Shown here piece by piece: positions 7,395 through 14,624 of a stretch of DNA of 21,791 nt. Both the position numbers and the translations under genes were made by a program. This stretch comes from Clostridia bacterium (GTDB taxonomy: Bacteria > Bacillota_A > Clostridia > Christensenellales > Aristaeellaceae): NCBI GenBank assembly GCA_017648805.1, contig JAGCIC010000106.1:1-21791 (forward strand), read 5' to 3'. Within the stretch, counting starts at the first letter, position 1. Every line of letters starts with the position of its first letter. The notes beneath the pieces are model-generated. The model was given only the letters and a program-made list of their open reading frames with translations, was not told where the DNA came from and ran no database searches.

Positions 7395-8098
7395 TTTGCT
7401 TCCACCTCCGCGTGACCGTAGATCTGGCGGTATCTGTCCGCCATGGACAGGCCGCGCTCGTCCCTGAGCTGTTCAAGGTCCACGTTTTCGACCAGCCTGC
7501 CTTCGCTTATGAACACCGCCCTGTCGGCGATGGCTTCCATCTCCTCCACCAGGTGGCTGGACAGGAGCAGCAGCTTGTCCGGGGTGGCGCCCGCCAGTAT
7601 GCAGGCGCGGATCTCGTCCCTGGCCAGCAGGTCTATGCCGTTGAAGGGCTCGTCCAGCATGTACACCTTCGCGTCCCTTGCCAGCGTGACGGCGATCTTA
7701 AGTTTGGCCATCATGCCGGAGGACAGGGTGCGGCTTTTAAGGTTTTCCCTGAGCTCCATTTTGGACAGCAGGTCAAGGTACCGGGCGTAGGAAAAGTCCT
7801 CAAAAAAGTCTTCGTAGTACTTGCCCACGTCCTTTACGGACATCCAGCTGTAAAAGTAGGGCTCGGTGGACATGTACGCCACGTATTTGCGGCTTTCGAT
7901 GTCCACGGGCCTGCCCTCGAACTCCACTATGCCGCTTGTGGGCTTGATAAGCCCCGCAGCCAGCTTCATCCAGGTTGTCTTGCCGCTGCCGTTGGGACCC
8001 AGCAGCGCGTAAATGTGGCCTTTTTCCAGCTTGAGATCCACGTGGTCCACGGCGATCTTGCTGCCGAACGCTTTGGTTACCTGTTTGCTTTCCAGCAT
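7391..8098 (-). CDS. ABC transporter ATP-binding protein (YtrB-like)
   Basis: This 235-residue ATPase has Walker A GPNGSGKT (34-41), signature LSSGMMAKL and Walker B VYMLDEPFNGID, then the switch-loop histidine in LLSSHLVEEME. The usual Q-loop glutamine is not obvious; the segment reads YMSTEPYFY. The ATG at 8098 has GGAGG, which overlaps the end of the gntR gene, 7 bases upstream. It pairs with the permease just downstream. The short C-terminus past the nucleotide-binding domain is typical of exporters of this class. Confidence 0.92.
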   Translation of the reverse strand: MLESKQVTKAFGSKIAVDHVDLKLEKGHIYALLGPNGSGKTTWMKLAAGLIKPTSGIVEFEGRPVDIESRKYVAYMSTEPYFYSWMSVKDVGKYYEDFFEDFSYARYLDLLSKMELRENLKSRTLSSGMMAKLKIAVTLARDAKVYMLDEPFNGIDLLARDEIRACILAGATPDKLLLLSSHLVEEMEAIADRAVFISEGRLVENVDLEQLRDERGLSMADRYRQIYGHAEVEAK

Positions 8099-8101
8099 TT
8101 C

Positions 8102-8452
8102 CTAATCCTCCGTTTCCAGCAGCCGGACGGTCTCCTGTTTTGAAAAACCCAGCTGCTTCATCCTGTCTGTAAATTCCCGCGCGGCCTTTTCGGCCATCTC
8201 CAGGCGCAGCGCCTGCAGGCGGGCGGTGTCCTGAGTCACGAAAGTGCCCATGCCCCGCCGCGTCTCAACCAGGCGCGCGTCTTCCAGCTCCCTGTACACC
8301 CGCGCGGCGGTGTTGGGGTTGATGGAAAACCTGACGGCCATATCCCGCCCGCCCGGCAGCTTTTCGCCGGGAGCGAGCGCGCCGGTGACGATGTCGGTCA
8401 TGATCCGCTCCATCACCTGCAGCCATATGGGTGTGTTGGCGTCGTACTGCAT
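8102..8452 (-). CDS. GntR family transcriptional regulator, YtrA subfamily
   Basis: The 116-residue protein has a winged helix-turn-helix at about residues 5-72 (PIWLQVMERIMTDI, LPGGRDMAVRFSINPNTAA, GMGTFV) and only a short helical C-terminal tail. That is the layout of the YtrA subfamily, which lacks a large ligand domain. It is the first gene of an operon with an ABC ATPase and permease, the classical context for autoregulation. The ATG at 8452 has GGAGG 6 bases upstream. An inverted repeat overlapping its promoter (8471-8494) is the likely operator. Confidence 0.92.
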   Translation of the reverse strand: MQYDANTPIWLQVMERIMTDIVTGALAPGEKLPGGRDMAVRFSINPNTAARVYRELEDARLVETRRGMGTFVTQDTARLQALRLEMAEKAAREFTDRMKQLGFSKQETVRLLETED

Positions 8453-8470
8453 GGCGTCCCTCCGTGTATC

Positions 8471-8494
8471 AGTGAACTATATACATAGTACACT
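8471..8494 (-). promoter_or_regulatory. Likely GntR operator
   Basis: AGTGAACTAT (8471-8480), ATAC, ATAGTACACT (8485-8494) form a 10-bp inverted repeat with one mismatch and a 4-base centre. It covers the -10 element of the gntR operon promoter, so binding would block transcription. The size and symmetry fit a GntR dimer site. Confidence 0.7.
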
Positions 8495-8506
8495 AATGCA
8501 CGTTAA
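8478..8506 (-). promoter_or_regulatory. Promoter of the gntR-ABC operon
   Basis: On the minus strand TTAACG (8501-8506), a 17-base spacer and TATATA (8478-8483) form a plausible vegetative promoter overlapping the inverted repeat at 8471-8494. Confidence 0.6.
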
Positions 8507-8558
8507 GAAACAAGCACGGTTTTGATTATGTTTCGGTAAACATGCATCCGCGCCCGGC

Positions 8559-8587
8559 TTGCGCCGGAACGGATAATGTGGTACAAT
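8559..8587 (+). promoter_or_regulatory. Promoter of the membrane protein gene
   Basis: TTGCGC (8559-8564), a 17-base spacer and TACAAT (8582-8587) with TGg directly before it form an extended -10 promoter. Transcription would begin near 8594. That rules out the ATG at 8576 as a start and supports the ATG at 8624. Confidence 0.7.
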
Positions 8588-8623
8588 TCTCCAATAAAAG
8601 CCGTAAAGGAAACTGACACGCAC

Positions 8624-9712
8624 ATGTCAAAAAAGCTGATCACTTACCGCAGCCTGTACGAACGCAGCCGCCGCTGGAAAAGGCGGAGCTTTGTAATCGC
8701 GCTGATCATCGCCGCGCTGCTCGCCGCGGTGTGGCTGACAGCGGACAGCCGGCTTAAGGAATATGAGGGCAGCCGGAGCATCTACGCCGCCCGGGAATAC
8801 TTTGAGCGCCTTAAAAACGGGGAGCTGGACGGGCTGTACGAGAGCGAAAAGGCCCTGCTGTCCCCCACGGAGACGAAACAGGATTACGATGATCTCGCGC
8901 TTGAAGCCATAAAGAAGGGCGCGAGCCTTAACGAGACGCCCCGGCGGGAGGGCGAGGACACGGAGATCTACACCGTGAAGCTTGCCGGGGGCGGGACTGT
9001 CGAGTTCACCCTTAAAATCGACGGCGCCACCCGCCACGGCTACGATGTGTGGAAAGTGAAGGGCGTCAAAGCGGCACTGCTCACGCTGAGCGAGTACACC
9101 CTGGTGTGCCCCGCGGATGCCCTGGCCTTCGCGGACGGGGTTCCCCTCACCGAAGCGGATATCGCCCAAACGGGCATCCCGGGCAGGTATTCGAATCTAA
9201 CGGGCGAGGTCACCGAAGGCTTTACGGACGTCAGGTACGCGGTGAAGCGCGCGCTCAGGGCGCCCGTGTTCGGCGTAAAGGACGCCCTGGGGCGGGATAT
9301 GGAGCTCACCCTTCGGGACGGCAGCGCCAAAGCGGAATATCTGTACGACGAAGAGCTCGAGACCCGGAAAGAGGAGTGCGCGGGGGCGGTAAAATACATG
9401 GCACGCTACACCCTGGGGCGCGTCACGGTGGATCAGATGCTGGCGCAGTGCGTCAGAAACTCTCCTGCCTATGACAACATAAGGGAGTACGGCCTGTGGA
9501 AGAGCGCCAGCTCGGGCAGCGAGCCCGCGTTTGAGGACATGGAGGCAAGTCTGTTCACCCGCCTTTCCGAGGATAAGTTCATCTGCCGGGTAAAGGGCAG
9601 GTGCGTGGCGTCCATAAAAGCCGCCGGCGATACCGTGACCGAGCTGGATTACCTGATGATATTCCGTATAAGCGGGGACAGGCTGCTGATAGAGGATTAC
9701 TACACGCTGTGA
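8624..9712 (+). CDS. Unrecognised single-pass membrane protein
   Basis: I do not recognise this 362-residue protein. It has a basic N-terminus (SRRWKRR at 15-21), one transmembrane segment (about 22-39) and then a long, charged, presumably extracytoplasmic part. Two halves seem to share a shape, with a helix pair followed by beta strands: about 50-140 (ending EFTLKIDGATRHGYDVWKV) and about 255-362 (ending LDYLMIFRISGDRLLIEDYY). This resembles NTF2/SnoaL-like lipoprotein domains, but that is a weak impression. I chose ATG 8624 over 8576 because 8576 lies inside the promoter; AAAGGA lies 13 bases upstream, a long spacing. It is divergent from the gntR operon and ends at a strong terminator. Confidence 0.8.
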   Translation: MSKKLITYRSLYERSRRWKRRSFVIALIIAALLAAVWLTADSRLKEYEGSRSIYAAREYFERLKNGELDGLYESEKALLSPTETKQDYDDLALEAIKKGASLNETPRREGEDTEIYTVKLAGGGTVEFTLKIDGATRHGYDVWKVKGVKAALLTLSEYTLVCPADALAFADGVPLTEADIAQTGIPGRYSNLTGEVTEGFTDVRYAVKRALRAPVFGVKDALGRDMELTLRDGSAKAEYLYDEELETRKEECAGAVKYMARYTLGRVTVDQMLAQCVRNSPAYDNIREYGLWKSASSGSEPAFEDMEASLFTRLSEDKFICRVKGRCVASIKAAGDTVTELDYLMIFRISGDRLLIEDYYTL

Positions 9713-9734
9713 CCGCCGTTTGCCGCGAATGAAT

Positions 9735-9760
9735 AAAAAACCGCCGAAAGGCGGTTTTTT
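9735..9760. terminator. Bidirectional intrinsic terminator
   Basis: AAAAAACCGCC (9735-9745), a GAAA tetraloop and GGCGGTTTTTT (9750-9760). It sits between the convergent membrane protein gene and the phosphodiester glycosidase gene and has the A/T tracts needed in both directions. Confidence 0.93.
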
Positions 9761-9806
9761 CTATAAGGGAAAAGCCGAGATGCCCTGAAAAAACGCAGTG
9801 ATGACC

Positions 9807-10934
9807 TTACTCTGCCGGGGCGATAAGCACGGCGCAGGGCACGGCGCGGAAGCCGCTGTTGACGCCGTTGCCGTTGACCTGCCTGCCCTCGATGACCATG
9901 GTGGAGGATGGGCCGCCGTCCAGGTTAAGGGCGCTCACCATGCCAAGCTCCAGGCACAGGTCCGCCATGTCGCCGTAGCTGGCGCCGGGGCTGTCCGCGT
10001 CCCGCCCGTCGGCCACCAGCAGCACTATGGCGCCGTCGCCGTTCTGGCCGATCACGGTGCGGGGGTTAAGGCCGGTGGCGGTAGGGTTAAAGTTCTGTTT
10101 TGCTCCGTCCTTTATGAGCAGGGGACCGAAGGCCACGCCGTCCCTCACGCCCATTTCCTCCGCCTGTGTCCGGTTGAACACGCCTACCTGAAGGGAACCG
10201 TCTTCGCACAGCAGCGCCATGGGGTAGGCGCCGGAGAAGGGCGTAAGGAACCGGCCCTGGCTGGCTATGAAGCCCAGAGGGGAGCCGCCGTTGCCGCTGC
10301 CGCCCTCGTCCTGGAAGGTGTTGCCGTTTACCGCCGCCACGGCGGAGTATTTTTCCGCGATCTCCTCGATTTTGAGGCCGTGCTTGAAGTATTCGTCGCC
10401 CACTCCCACGAACACCCGGGCGGGGTCATAGACCGTGAGGCAGTAGCACACGAACCTGTCGCGGTATATTTTTTCCAGTTTAAGGCCCTCGTCGGGAGTC
10501 GGAAGCGTCTCTGTTTCGCCGTTTCTGCTCAGGCGCAGGGTCTTGATCTTGGGATAGCCGCTCACGTCATAGGTCACCGTGTAATCCAGTTCATAGGTGC
10601 AGTCGTCGACTTCCCGATAGGAACACACGTATTTGCCCGTTATGCGCAGCGTGAGTTCGCTGCCCTCCGCGGAAAGCTCTTCCGCCGCCAGGTCCTCGAA
10701 GCGCGCGGTGCCCGCCTTCCAGCTGTTCCACAGGCTGTACAGGTACACGGTATTGTACGCTTCGCCGCCCCACTGGGTGGCGGACACGGCCCTGTTGGCG
10801 TCCGTTTTGCCCACGATGAACATCATCACGAGCTTGAACTGGTCAAGGCACTTTTCGTTGAGCGCCTCGTCGCCCAGCGCGGCGCAGGACAAAACCAGGC
10901 ACAGTATCAGGAACAGGCAGAGCAGTTTTTTCAT
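9807..10934 (-). CDS. Secreted phosphodiester glycosidase family (NAGPA-domain) protein
   Basis: The 375-residue product has a signal peptide (MKK then a hydrophobic stretch to about residue 20; C17 makes a weak lipobox possible). An unassigned N-terminal part (about 22-150) follows, then a NAGPA/DUF2233 domain (about 155-375). Domain motifs are AAVNGNTFQDEGG (200-212), GLNPRTVIGQ (288-297), VADGRD and NLDGGPSST (337-345). The family is named for mammalian phosphodiester alpha-N-acetylglucosaminidase; bacterial members are thought to cleave sugar phosphodiesters in or near the cell wall. GAGG lies 7 bases before ATG 10934. Its domain is paralogous to that of the gene at 11073-12095. A terminator in between suggests separate transcription. 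Confidence 0.9.
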   Translation of the reverse strand: MKKLLCLFLILCLVLSCAALGDEALNEKCLDQFKLVMMFIVGKTDANRAVSATQWGGEAYNTVYLYSLWNSWKAGTARFEDLAAEELSAEGSELTLRITGKYVCSYREVDDCTYELDYTVTYDVSGYPKIKTLRLSRNGETETLPTPDEGLKLEKIYRDRFVCYCLTVYDPARVFVGVGDEYFKHGLKIEEIAEKYSAVAAVNGNTFQDEGGSGNGGSPLGFIASQGRFLTPFSGAYPMALLCEDGSLQVGVFNRTQAEEMGVRDGVAFGPLLIKDGAKQNFNPTATGLNPRTVIGQNGDGAIVLLVADGRDADSPGASYGDMADLCLELGMVSALNLDGGPSSTMVIEGRQVNGNGVNSGFRAVPCAVLIAPAE

Positions 10935-11022
10935 GGCAGGACCTCACGATAAAAACGGTTAGTGATAAGTGTTTGGAAGAACAGGGCGCCGCGCGGAAAG
11001 TTGAGCTCGGTCATTTAACGAA

Positions 11023-11039
11023 AAGCGCCGAAGGCGCTT
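11023..11039 (-). terminator. Intrinsic terminator after the membrane-anchored NAGPA gene
   Basis: AAGCGCC (11023-11029), a GAA loop and GGCGCTT (11033-11039), followed by TTTTC on the minus strand. It lies about 35 bases after the stop at 11073. Confidence 0.7.
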
Positions 11040-11040
11040 C

Positions 11041-11072
11041 CCAAAGCCGATAGCTGAAAGCTATAAGCCGGA
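11041..11072. repeat. Short AGCT-type repeat
   Basis: ATAGCT-GAA-AGCTAT within this stretch resembles the AAAGCT/AGCTG modules at 241-277 and 16611-16637. It fills the gap between the NAGPA gene stop and its terminator. Confidence 0.4.
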
Positions 11073-12095
11073 TCATTCCTTCGGCGCGACCAGCACGGCG
11101 CAGGGCAGGGAGCGGGTGCCGGTTATGGCGGCGGTGCCGTTCACCCTTTCGCCGTTCAAATACATGGCGGAGGAGGTGCCCCCGTCCAGGTTCAGCGCGT
11201 TCACCGCGCCGTATTTCAGCATTATATCGATCTCGTCGCGGTACGTGGCGCCCAGGCTGTCCGTCTGGCGCCCGTCCAGCACCAGCAGCAGCACCGCGCC
11301 GTCCGCCCGCTGTCCGATGGCGGTGCGGGGATTAAGGCCGGAGGAGGCGGAGGTGATATTCGCGGCTTCGCCGTTCATTACCAGCACGGGCCCGAAGGAC
11401 ACCGCGTCCCTGAGCATGAGCTCGCGGGCTTCGTCGGTGGTGAAATCGCCCACCCTCAGCACGTTGTTCGGGTCGAAGCCCGCGGCGGCGTAGCGGGCGG
11501 CCGCGTTGTGGAACAGCCTGTCACGGGAGATCACCAGACCCAGGGGCACGGAGCCGTTGCCACGGCCGCCTTCGTCCTCAAAGCCGTTGGCGTTCACTCC
11601 CGCCACCGCGCCGTAGCGGGCGACTATGTTTTCCAGCCGGTCGGACTTGCCGGGCGTGTCCGCGGGGGTGCCTACGTACACGCGGGAGGGGTCCTTTACT
11701 ATCAGCAGGTAGCCCTTGTAGGTCTTGCCCCGCAGGCGGATAAGCTCGATGTCCTGCCCGTCCCCGGTTTCGGGCGCGTCGGGCGCGGGCACGGATATCA
11801 GGGACAGGTCCATCTCTTCCGACGGGGGCGCGACCCTGCTTTCGGCGACTATCTCGTCCACCCGCTCCTTACCCAGAAAAATGACCGGCACGAACTTAAG
11901 GGCGCTGGTCTCCGTGAGCGTCAGGGTCATAAGCCGTGACGCGGCGGGAGACGGGCCCAGGAAAATGCGGTACATGAGCACGGTGAGCGCCAGCGCCGCG
12001 GCCAGTATTATAGTGAACAGCCGGGAAAGCAGGTGCAGGCAGGTGCCCTTCCGCCATTCCCGGCGCAGTTGTTTTTGGGTGGAAGCAGGCTTCAT
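11073..12095 (-). CDS. Membrane-anchored phosphodiester glycosidase family (NAGPA-domain) protein
   Basis: The 340-residue protein has a basic cytoplasmic tail (KQLRREWRK), one transmembrane segment (about 22-44) and an extracytoplasmic NAGPA/DUF2233 domain (about 125-340). Motifs: AGVNANGFEDEGG (165-177), GLNPRTAIGQ (253-262), VLDGRQ and NLDGGTSSA (302-310). It starts 20 bases after the deoB stop with only a weak upstream GGA, so it may rely on translation coupled to deoB. It shares domain and motifs with the gene at 9807-10934 but is anchored by a membrane helix and lacks that protein's N-terminal part. The reaction is inferred from the family. Confidence 0.9.
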   Translation of the reverse strand: MKPASTQKQLRREWRKGTCLHLLSRLFTIILAAALALTVLMYRIFLGPSPAASRLMTLTLTETSALKFVPVIFLGKERVDEIVAESRVAPPSEEMDLSLISVPAPDAPETGDGQDIELIRLRGKTYKGYLLIVKDPSRVYVGTPADTPGKSDRLENIVARYGAVAGVNANGFEDEGGRGNGSVPLGLVISRDRLFHNAAARYAAAGFDPNNVLRVGDFTTDEARELMLRDAVSFGPVLVMNGEAANITSASSGLNPRTAIGQRADGAVLLLVLDGRQTDSLGATYRDEIDIMLKYGAVNALNLDGGTSSAMYLNGERVNGTAAITGTRSLPCAVLVAPKE

Positions 12096-12115
12096 TCAGG
12101 CTTTTTCCGCTTTGT

Positions 12116-13288
12116 TCAGTCTATTTTGATGTCGCTGTAGAAGGAGGTGCCGTCCAGGCTGTTTTCCACGCCCAGCATGTCCAGGGCGGTCTTGGCGGCG
12201 TCCGCGAAGGTGGAGCGGGTGCCCAGGTCTATGCCCTCCTCGATGGGCAGGCCCCACACCAGAAGCGGCACTTCCTCGCGGGTGTGGTCGGTGCCCTTGA
12301 AGGTGGGATCGCAGCCGTGGTCGGCGGAAAGCATCATCACGCCGTCGTCGCCCAGGGCGCCCATCAGGTCGGGAATGAAGGAATCGAAGGCTTCCAGGCT
12401 CTCGGCGAAGCCGTCCGCGTCCCGCCTGTGGCCGTACAGCGCGTCCGTGTCCACCAGGTTCACGAAGCACATGCCCTTCCAGCTGGGCTTTCTGATAGCC
12501 TTCAGCGTGGCCAGTATGCACGCGTCGTTGCCGGCGGCGTGGTCGGAGAAGGTGAGGCCCCTGTGGTTGAATATGTCCTCGATCTTGCCGATGCCGATCA
12601 CGTCGTAGCGCGCCTTTTTGAGCACGTCCAGCATGGTGTCGCCGAAGGGATCGACGGAGAAGTCGCGGCGGTTGCCGGTCCTTACGTAGGCGCCGCTGGT
12701 GCCGATAAAGGGGCGGGCGACCACCCGGCCCACCGCGTGCTCCCCGGTCAGGAGGCGCCGGGCGGTGCGGCAGATGTGGTAGAGTTCCAGCGGGGGAATG
12801 ACGTCCTCATGGGCGGCGATCTGGAACACGCTGTCGGCGGAGGTGTAGACTATGGGCTTGCCGGTCACGTAGTGCTCGTCGCCCAGCTCCTTGATTATCT
12901 CGGTGCCGCTGGCGGGCTTGTTGCCGATCACCTCAAGGCCGGTCTCCCTTTCAAACGCCTCGATCACCTCGGGCGGGAAGCCGTCGGGATAGGTGGGGAA
13001 GGGGGTCTTAAGGGTCAGGCCCGCTAGTTCCCAGTGGCCGGAGGTGGTGTCCTTGCCCACGGCCTTTTCGCGCATGCGTCCGTAGCAGCCGATGGGTACG
13101 TCGTCGTTTTTGAAACCGAGTATGTTGCCCAGTCCCAGTTCCATAAGGTTGGGGATGTCGGGATTCTTTTTTTCGATAACGTGCAGGAGCGTATTGGCGC
13201 CTTCGTCGCCGTACTTCGCCGCGTCCGGGGCGTTGCCCACGCCGCAGCCGTCCAGCACGATGTGAAGGATTTTATTGATTTTGGGCAT
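12116..13288 (-). CDS. deoB: Phosphopentomutase
   Basis: The 390-residue enzyme of the alkaline-phosphatase superfamily interconverts ribose (or deoxyribose) 1-phosphate and 5-phosphate in nucleoside salvage. Visible are metal-binding Asp13 (IVLDGCGVG), the phosphorylated Thr81 in GKDTTSGHWE (78-87), NLVDTDALYGHRRD, and the C-terminal metal cluster SADHGCDP with GTDHTREEVP. Length and motif order match DeoB. AGGAGG lies 6 bases before ATG 13288. No other deo gene is adjacent; the next gene downstream (NAGPA-type) is only 20 bases away and probably cotranscribed. Confidence 0.96.
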   Translation of the reverse strand: MPKINKILHIVLDGCGVGNAPDAAKYGDEGANTLLHVIEKKNPDIPNLMELGLGNILGFKNDDVPIGCYGRMREKAVGKDTTSGHWELAGLTLKTPFPTYPDGFPPEVIEAFERETGLEVIGNKPASGTEIIKELGDEHYVTGKPIVYTSADSVFQIAAHEDVIPPLELYHICRTARRLLTGEHAVGRVVARPFIGTSGAYVRTGNRRDFSVDPFGDTMLDVLKKARYDVIGIGKIEDIFNHRGLTFSDHAAGNDACILATLKAIRKPSWKGMCFVNLVDTDALYGHRRDADGFAESLEAFDSFIPDLMGALGDDGVMMLSADHGCDPTFKGTDHTREEVPLLVWGLPIEEGIDLGTRSTFADAAKTALDMLGVENSLDGTSFYSDIKID

Positions 13289-13322
13289 AGCTTACCTCCT
13301 ATAACCCTGAATATTCTATATA

Positions 13323-13351
13323 ATTCTACACACGGGGGCCGCTTCCTGCAA
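13323..13351 (-). promoter_or_regulatory. Promoter of deoB
   Basis: On the minus strand TTGCAG (13346-13351), a 17-base spacer and TAGAAT (13323-13328). The expected transcript start is near 13316, giving a leader of about 28 bases with AGGAGG at 13295-13300. An A/T-rich stretch lies just upstream (13352-13400). Confidence 0.6.
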
Positions 13352-13422
13352 CATAATTACTTTTAATTATATATGAAATAAAATGAATAAAATGAAAAGG
13401 CGCGCCGCCGACGCAAAAAATG

Positions 13423-13440
13423 GGCCGGTGATTTCCGGCC
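13423..13440 (-). terminator. Possible second terminator after pta
   Basis: GGCCGG/CCGGCC with a 6-base loop, followed on the minus strand by CATTTTTTG. It lies about 85 bases beyond the stronger hairpin at 13525-13553. The gene-free stretch 13289-13602 otherwise holds the deoB promoter, A/T-rich DNA and an orphan plus-strand promoter. Confidence 0.45.
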
Positions 13441-13461
13441 GGATGAGGCACGGCGTTCATA

Positions 13462-13490
13462 TTGACATTTGAAATGTGTTATGCAATAAT
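13462..13490 (+). promoter_or_regulatory. Orphan plus-strand promoter-like sequence
   Basis: A perfect TTGACA (13462-13467), a 17-base spacer and AATAAT (13485-13490) point rightwards into the 3' end of pta. No plus-strand gene follows. It may drive a short RNA or be chance. Confidence 0.35.
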
Positions 13491-13524
13491 CACTGTGTAT
13501 CCGGGCGACCGGAGCATGAAAAAT

Positions 13525-13553
13525 GCCCCGAAGCGATATAAACGCTTCGGGGC
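13525..13553 (-). terminator. Intrinsic terminator of the buk-pta operon
   Basis: A perfect 11-bp stem (13525-13535 with 13543-13553) with a 7-base A/T loop. On the minus strand it is followed by ATTTTTC. It lies 50 bases after the pta stop. Confidence 0.88.
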
Positions 13554-13602
13554 GAAGTTTATGTATGGGTATCTGCCCAAAGCACGTGTTTCGGCGCCGC
13601 CT

Positions 13603-14601
13603 TTATGCGTTCTGCGCCTGCACCGCGGTCAGCGCGACGGTGGTCACGATGTCGTCCACGCTGCAGCCGCGGGACAGGTCGTTGCAGGGCTTGGCCAGCC
13701 CCTGCAGCACCGCGCAGGCTTTGGCTCCGCCCAGGCGCTCGGTGATCTTGTAGCCTATGTTGCCCGCCTGCAGGTCGGGGAACACCAGCACGTTGGCGCG
13801 CCCCGCCACGGGGCTGCCCTTGGCCTTGCTTTGACCGATCTCGGGAACGATGGCGGCATCGAACTGCATTTCGCCGTCCAGCGTCAGATCGGGCGCCATT
13901 TCGCGGGCGATGGACACCGCCTGCTGCACCTTGCTTACCAGTTCGTGCTTCGCGCTGCCCTTGGTGGAAAAGCTTAAAAGCGCCACGCGGGGCTCCTCTA
14001 TGCCGCACAGCGTGCGCGCGGTTTCGGCGGCGCACACCGCGATGGAGGCCAGTTCCTCGGCGGTGGGGCAGGGCATGACCACGCAGTCGCTGTACACCAG
14101 CAGGCCGTCCCAGCCGATGGCGGGATTGGGCAGTTCCATGAGGAAACTGGAGGAGACCACCTTTATGCCGGGCTTGGTCTTTATTATCTGCAGGGCGGGC
14201 CTCAGCATGTCGCCCGTGGTGTGTACCGCGCCGGACACCAGGCCGTCCGCGTCGCCCAGCTTGACCATCATTATGCCGTAATACATGGGGTCGCGGGCAA
14301 GCGCCAGCGCCTCTTCCGGGGTGACGCCCTTGTTCTTGCGCAGCTCGTACAGCGCGTCCGCGTAGCGCTTAAGCTCCGGGCTCGTCTCGGGGTCCACGCA
14401 GGCGATGCCGCTTATGTCCGCGCCGTTTTCCAGGGCGGAGCGCCGTATGCTCCCGATATTGCCCAGCAGCACCGGGCGGGCGATGCCCTCGTCCCGTATG
14501 ATCGCCGCCGCCTTTACGGTGCGCTTTTCGTCGCCCTCCGGCAGCACTATGGTCTTGACGCACGCGCGCGCCTTTGCCTTGACGCCTTCAATAATGCTCA
14601 T
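13603..14601 (-). CDS. pta: Phosphate acetyltransferase
   Basis: The 332-residue product matches the short single-domain phosphotransacetylases. It converts acetyl-CoA plus phosphate to acetyl phosphate plus CoA. Motifs: [15 protein letters not shown] (18-32), [30 protein letters not shown], and near the C-terminus [20 protein letters not shown] and [11 protein letters not shown]. These are Pta-type; the typical Ptb (phosphate butyryltransferase) sequence is different and about 300 residues long. AAGGAG lies 7 bases before ATG 14601. It starts 23 bases after butyrate kinase with no terminator between, so the two form an operon. Because the partner is Buk rather than AckA, its acyl-CoA range may be broader than acetyl-CoA. 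Confidence 0.92.
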   Translation of the reverse strand: MSIIEGVKAKARACVKTIVLPEGDEKRTVKAAAIIRDEGIARPVLLGNIGSIRRSALENGADISGIACVDPETSPELKRYADALYELRKNKGVTPEEALALARDPMYYGIMMVKLGDADGLVSGAVHTTGDMLRPALQIIKTKPGIKVVSSSFLMELPNPAIGWDGLLVYSDCVVMPCPTAEELASIAVCAAETARTLCGIEEPRVALLSFSTKGSAKHELVSKVQQAVSIAREMAPDLTLDGEMQFDAAIVPEIGQSKAKGSPVAGRANVLVFPDLQAGNIGYKITERLGGAKACAVLQGLAKPCNDLSRGCSVDDIVTTVALTAVQAQNA

Positions 14602-14624
14602 AGATGCACTCCTTTATCCTTTTA

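Noticed and set aside
7391..8098. Missing Q-loop glutamine in the ABC ATPase as a broken gene
   Set aside because: Walker A, signature, Walker B and the switch histidine are intact, and exporter ATPases of this type vary in that loop.
8576..8623. Earlier ATG for the membrane protein
   Set aside because: It lies between the -35 and -10 boxes of the promoter, so it would not be in the transcript.
9798..10952. Plus-strand open frame of 384 codons
   Set aside because: Antisense to the NAGPA gene, which has a signal peptide and domain motifs on the minus strand.
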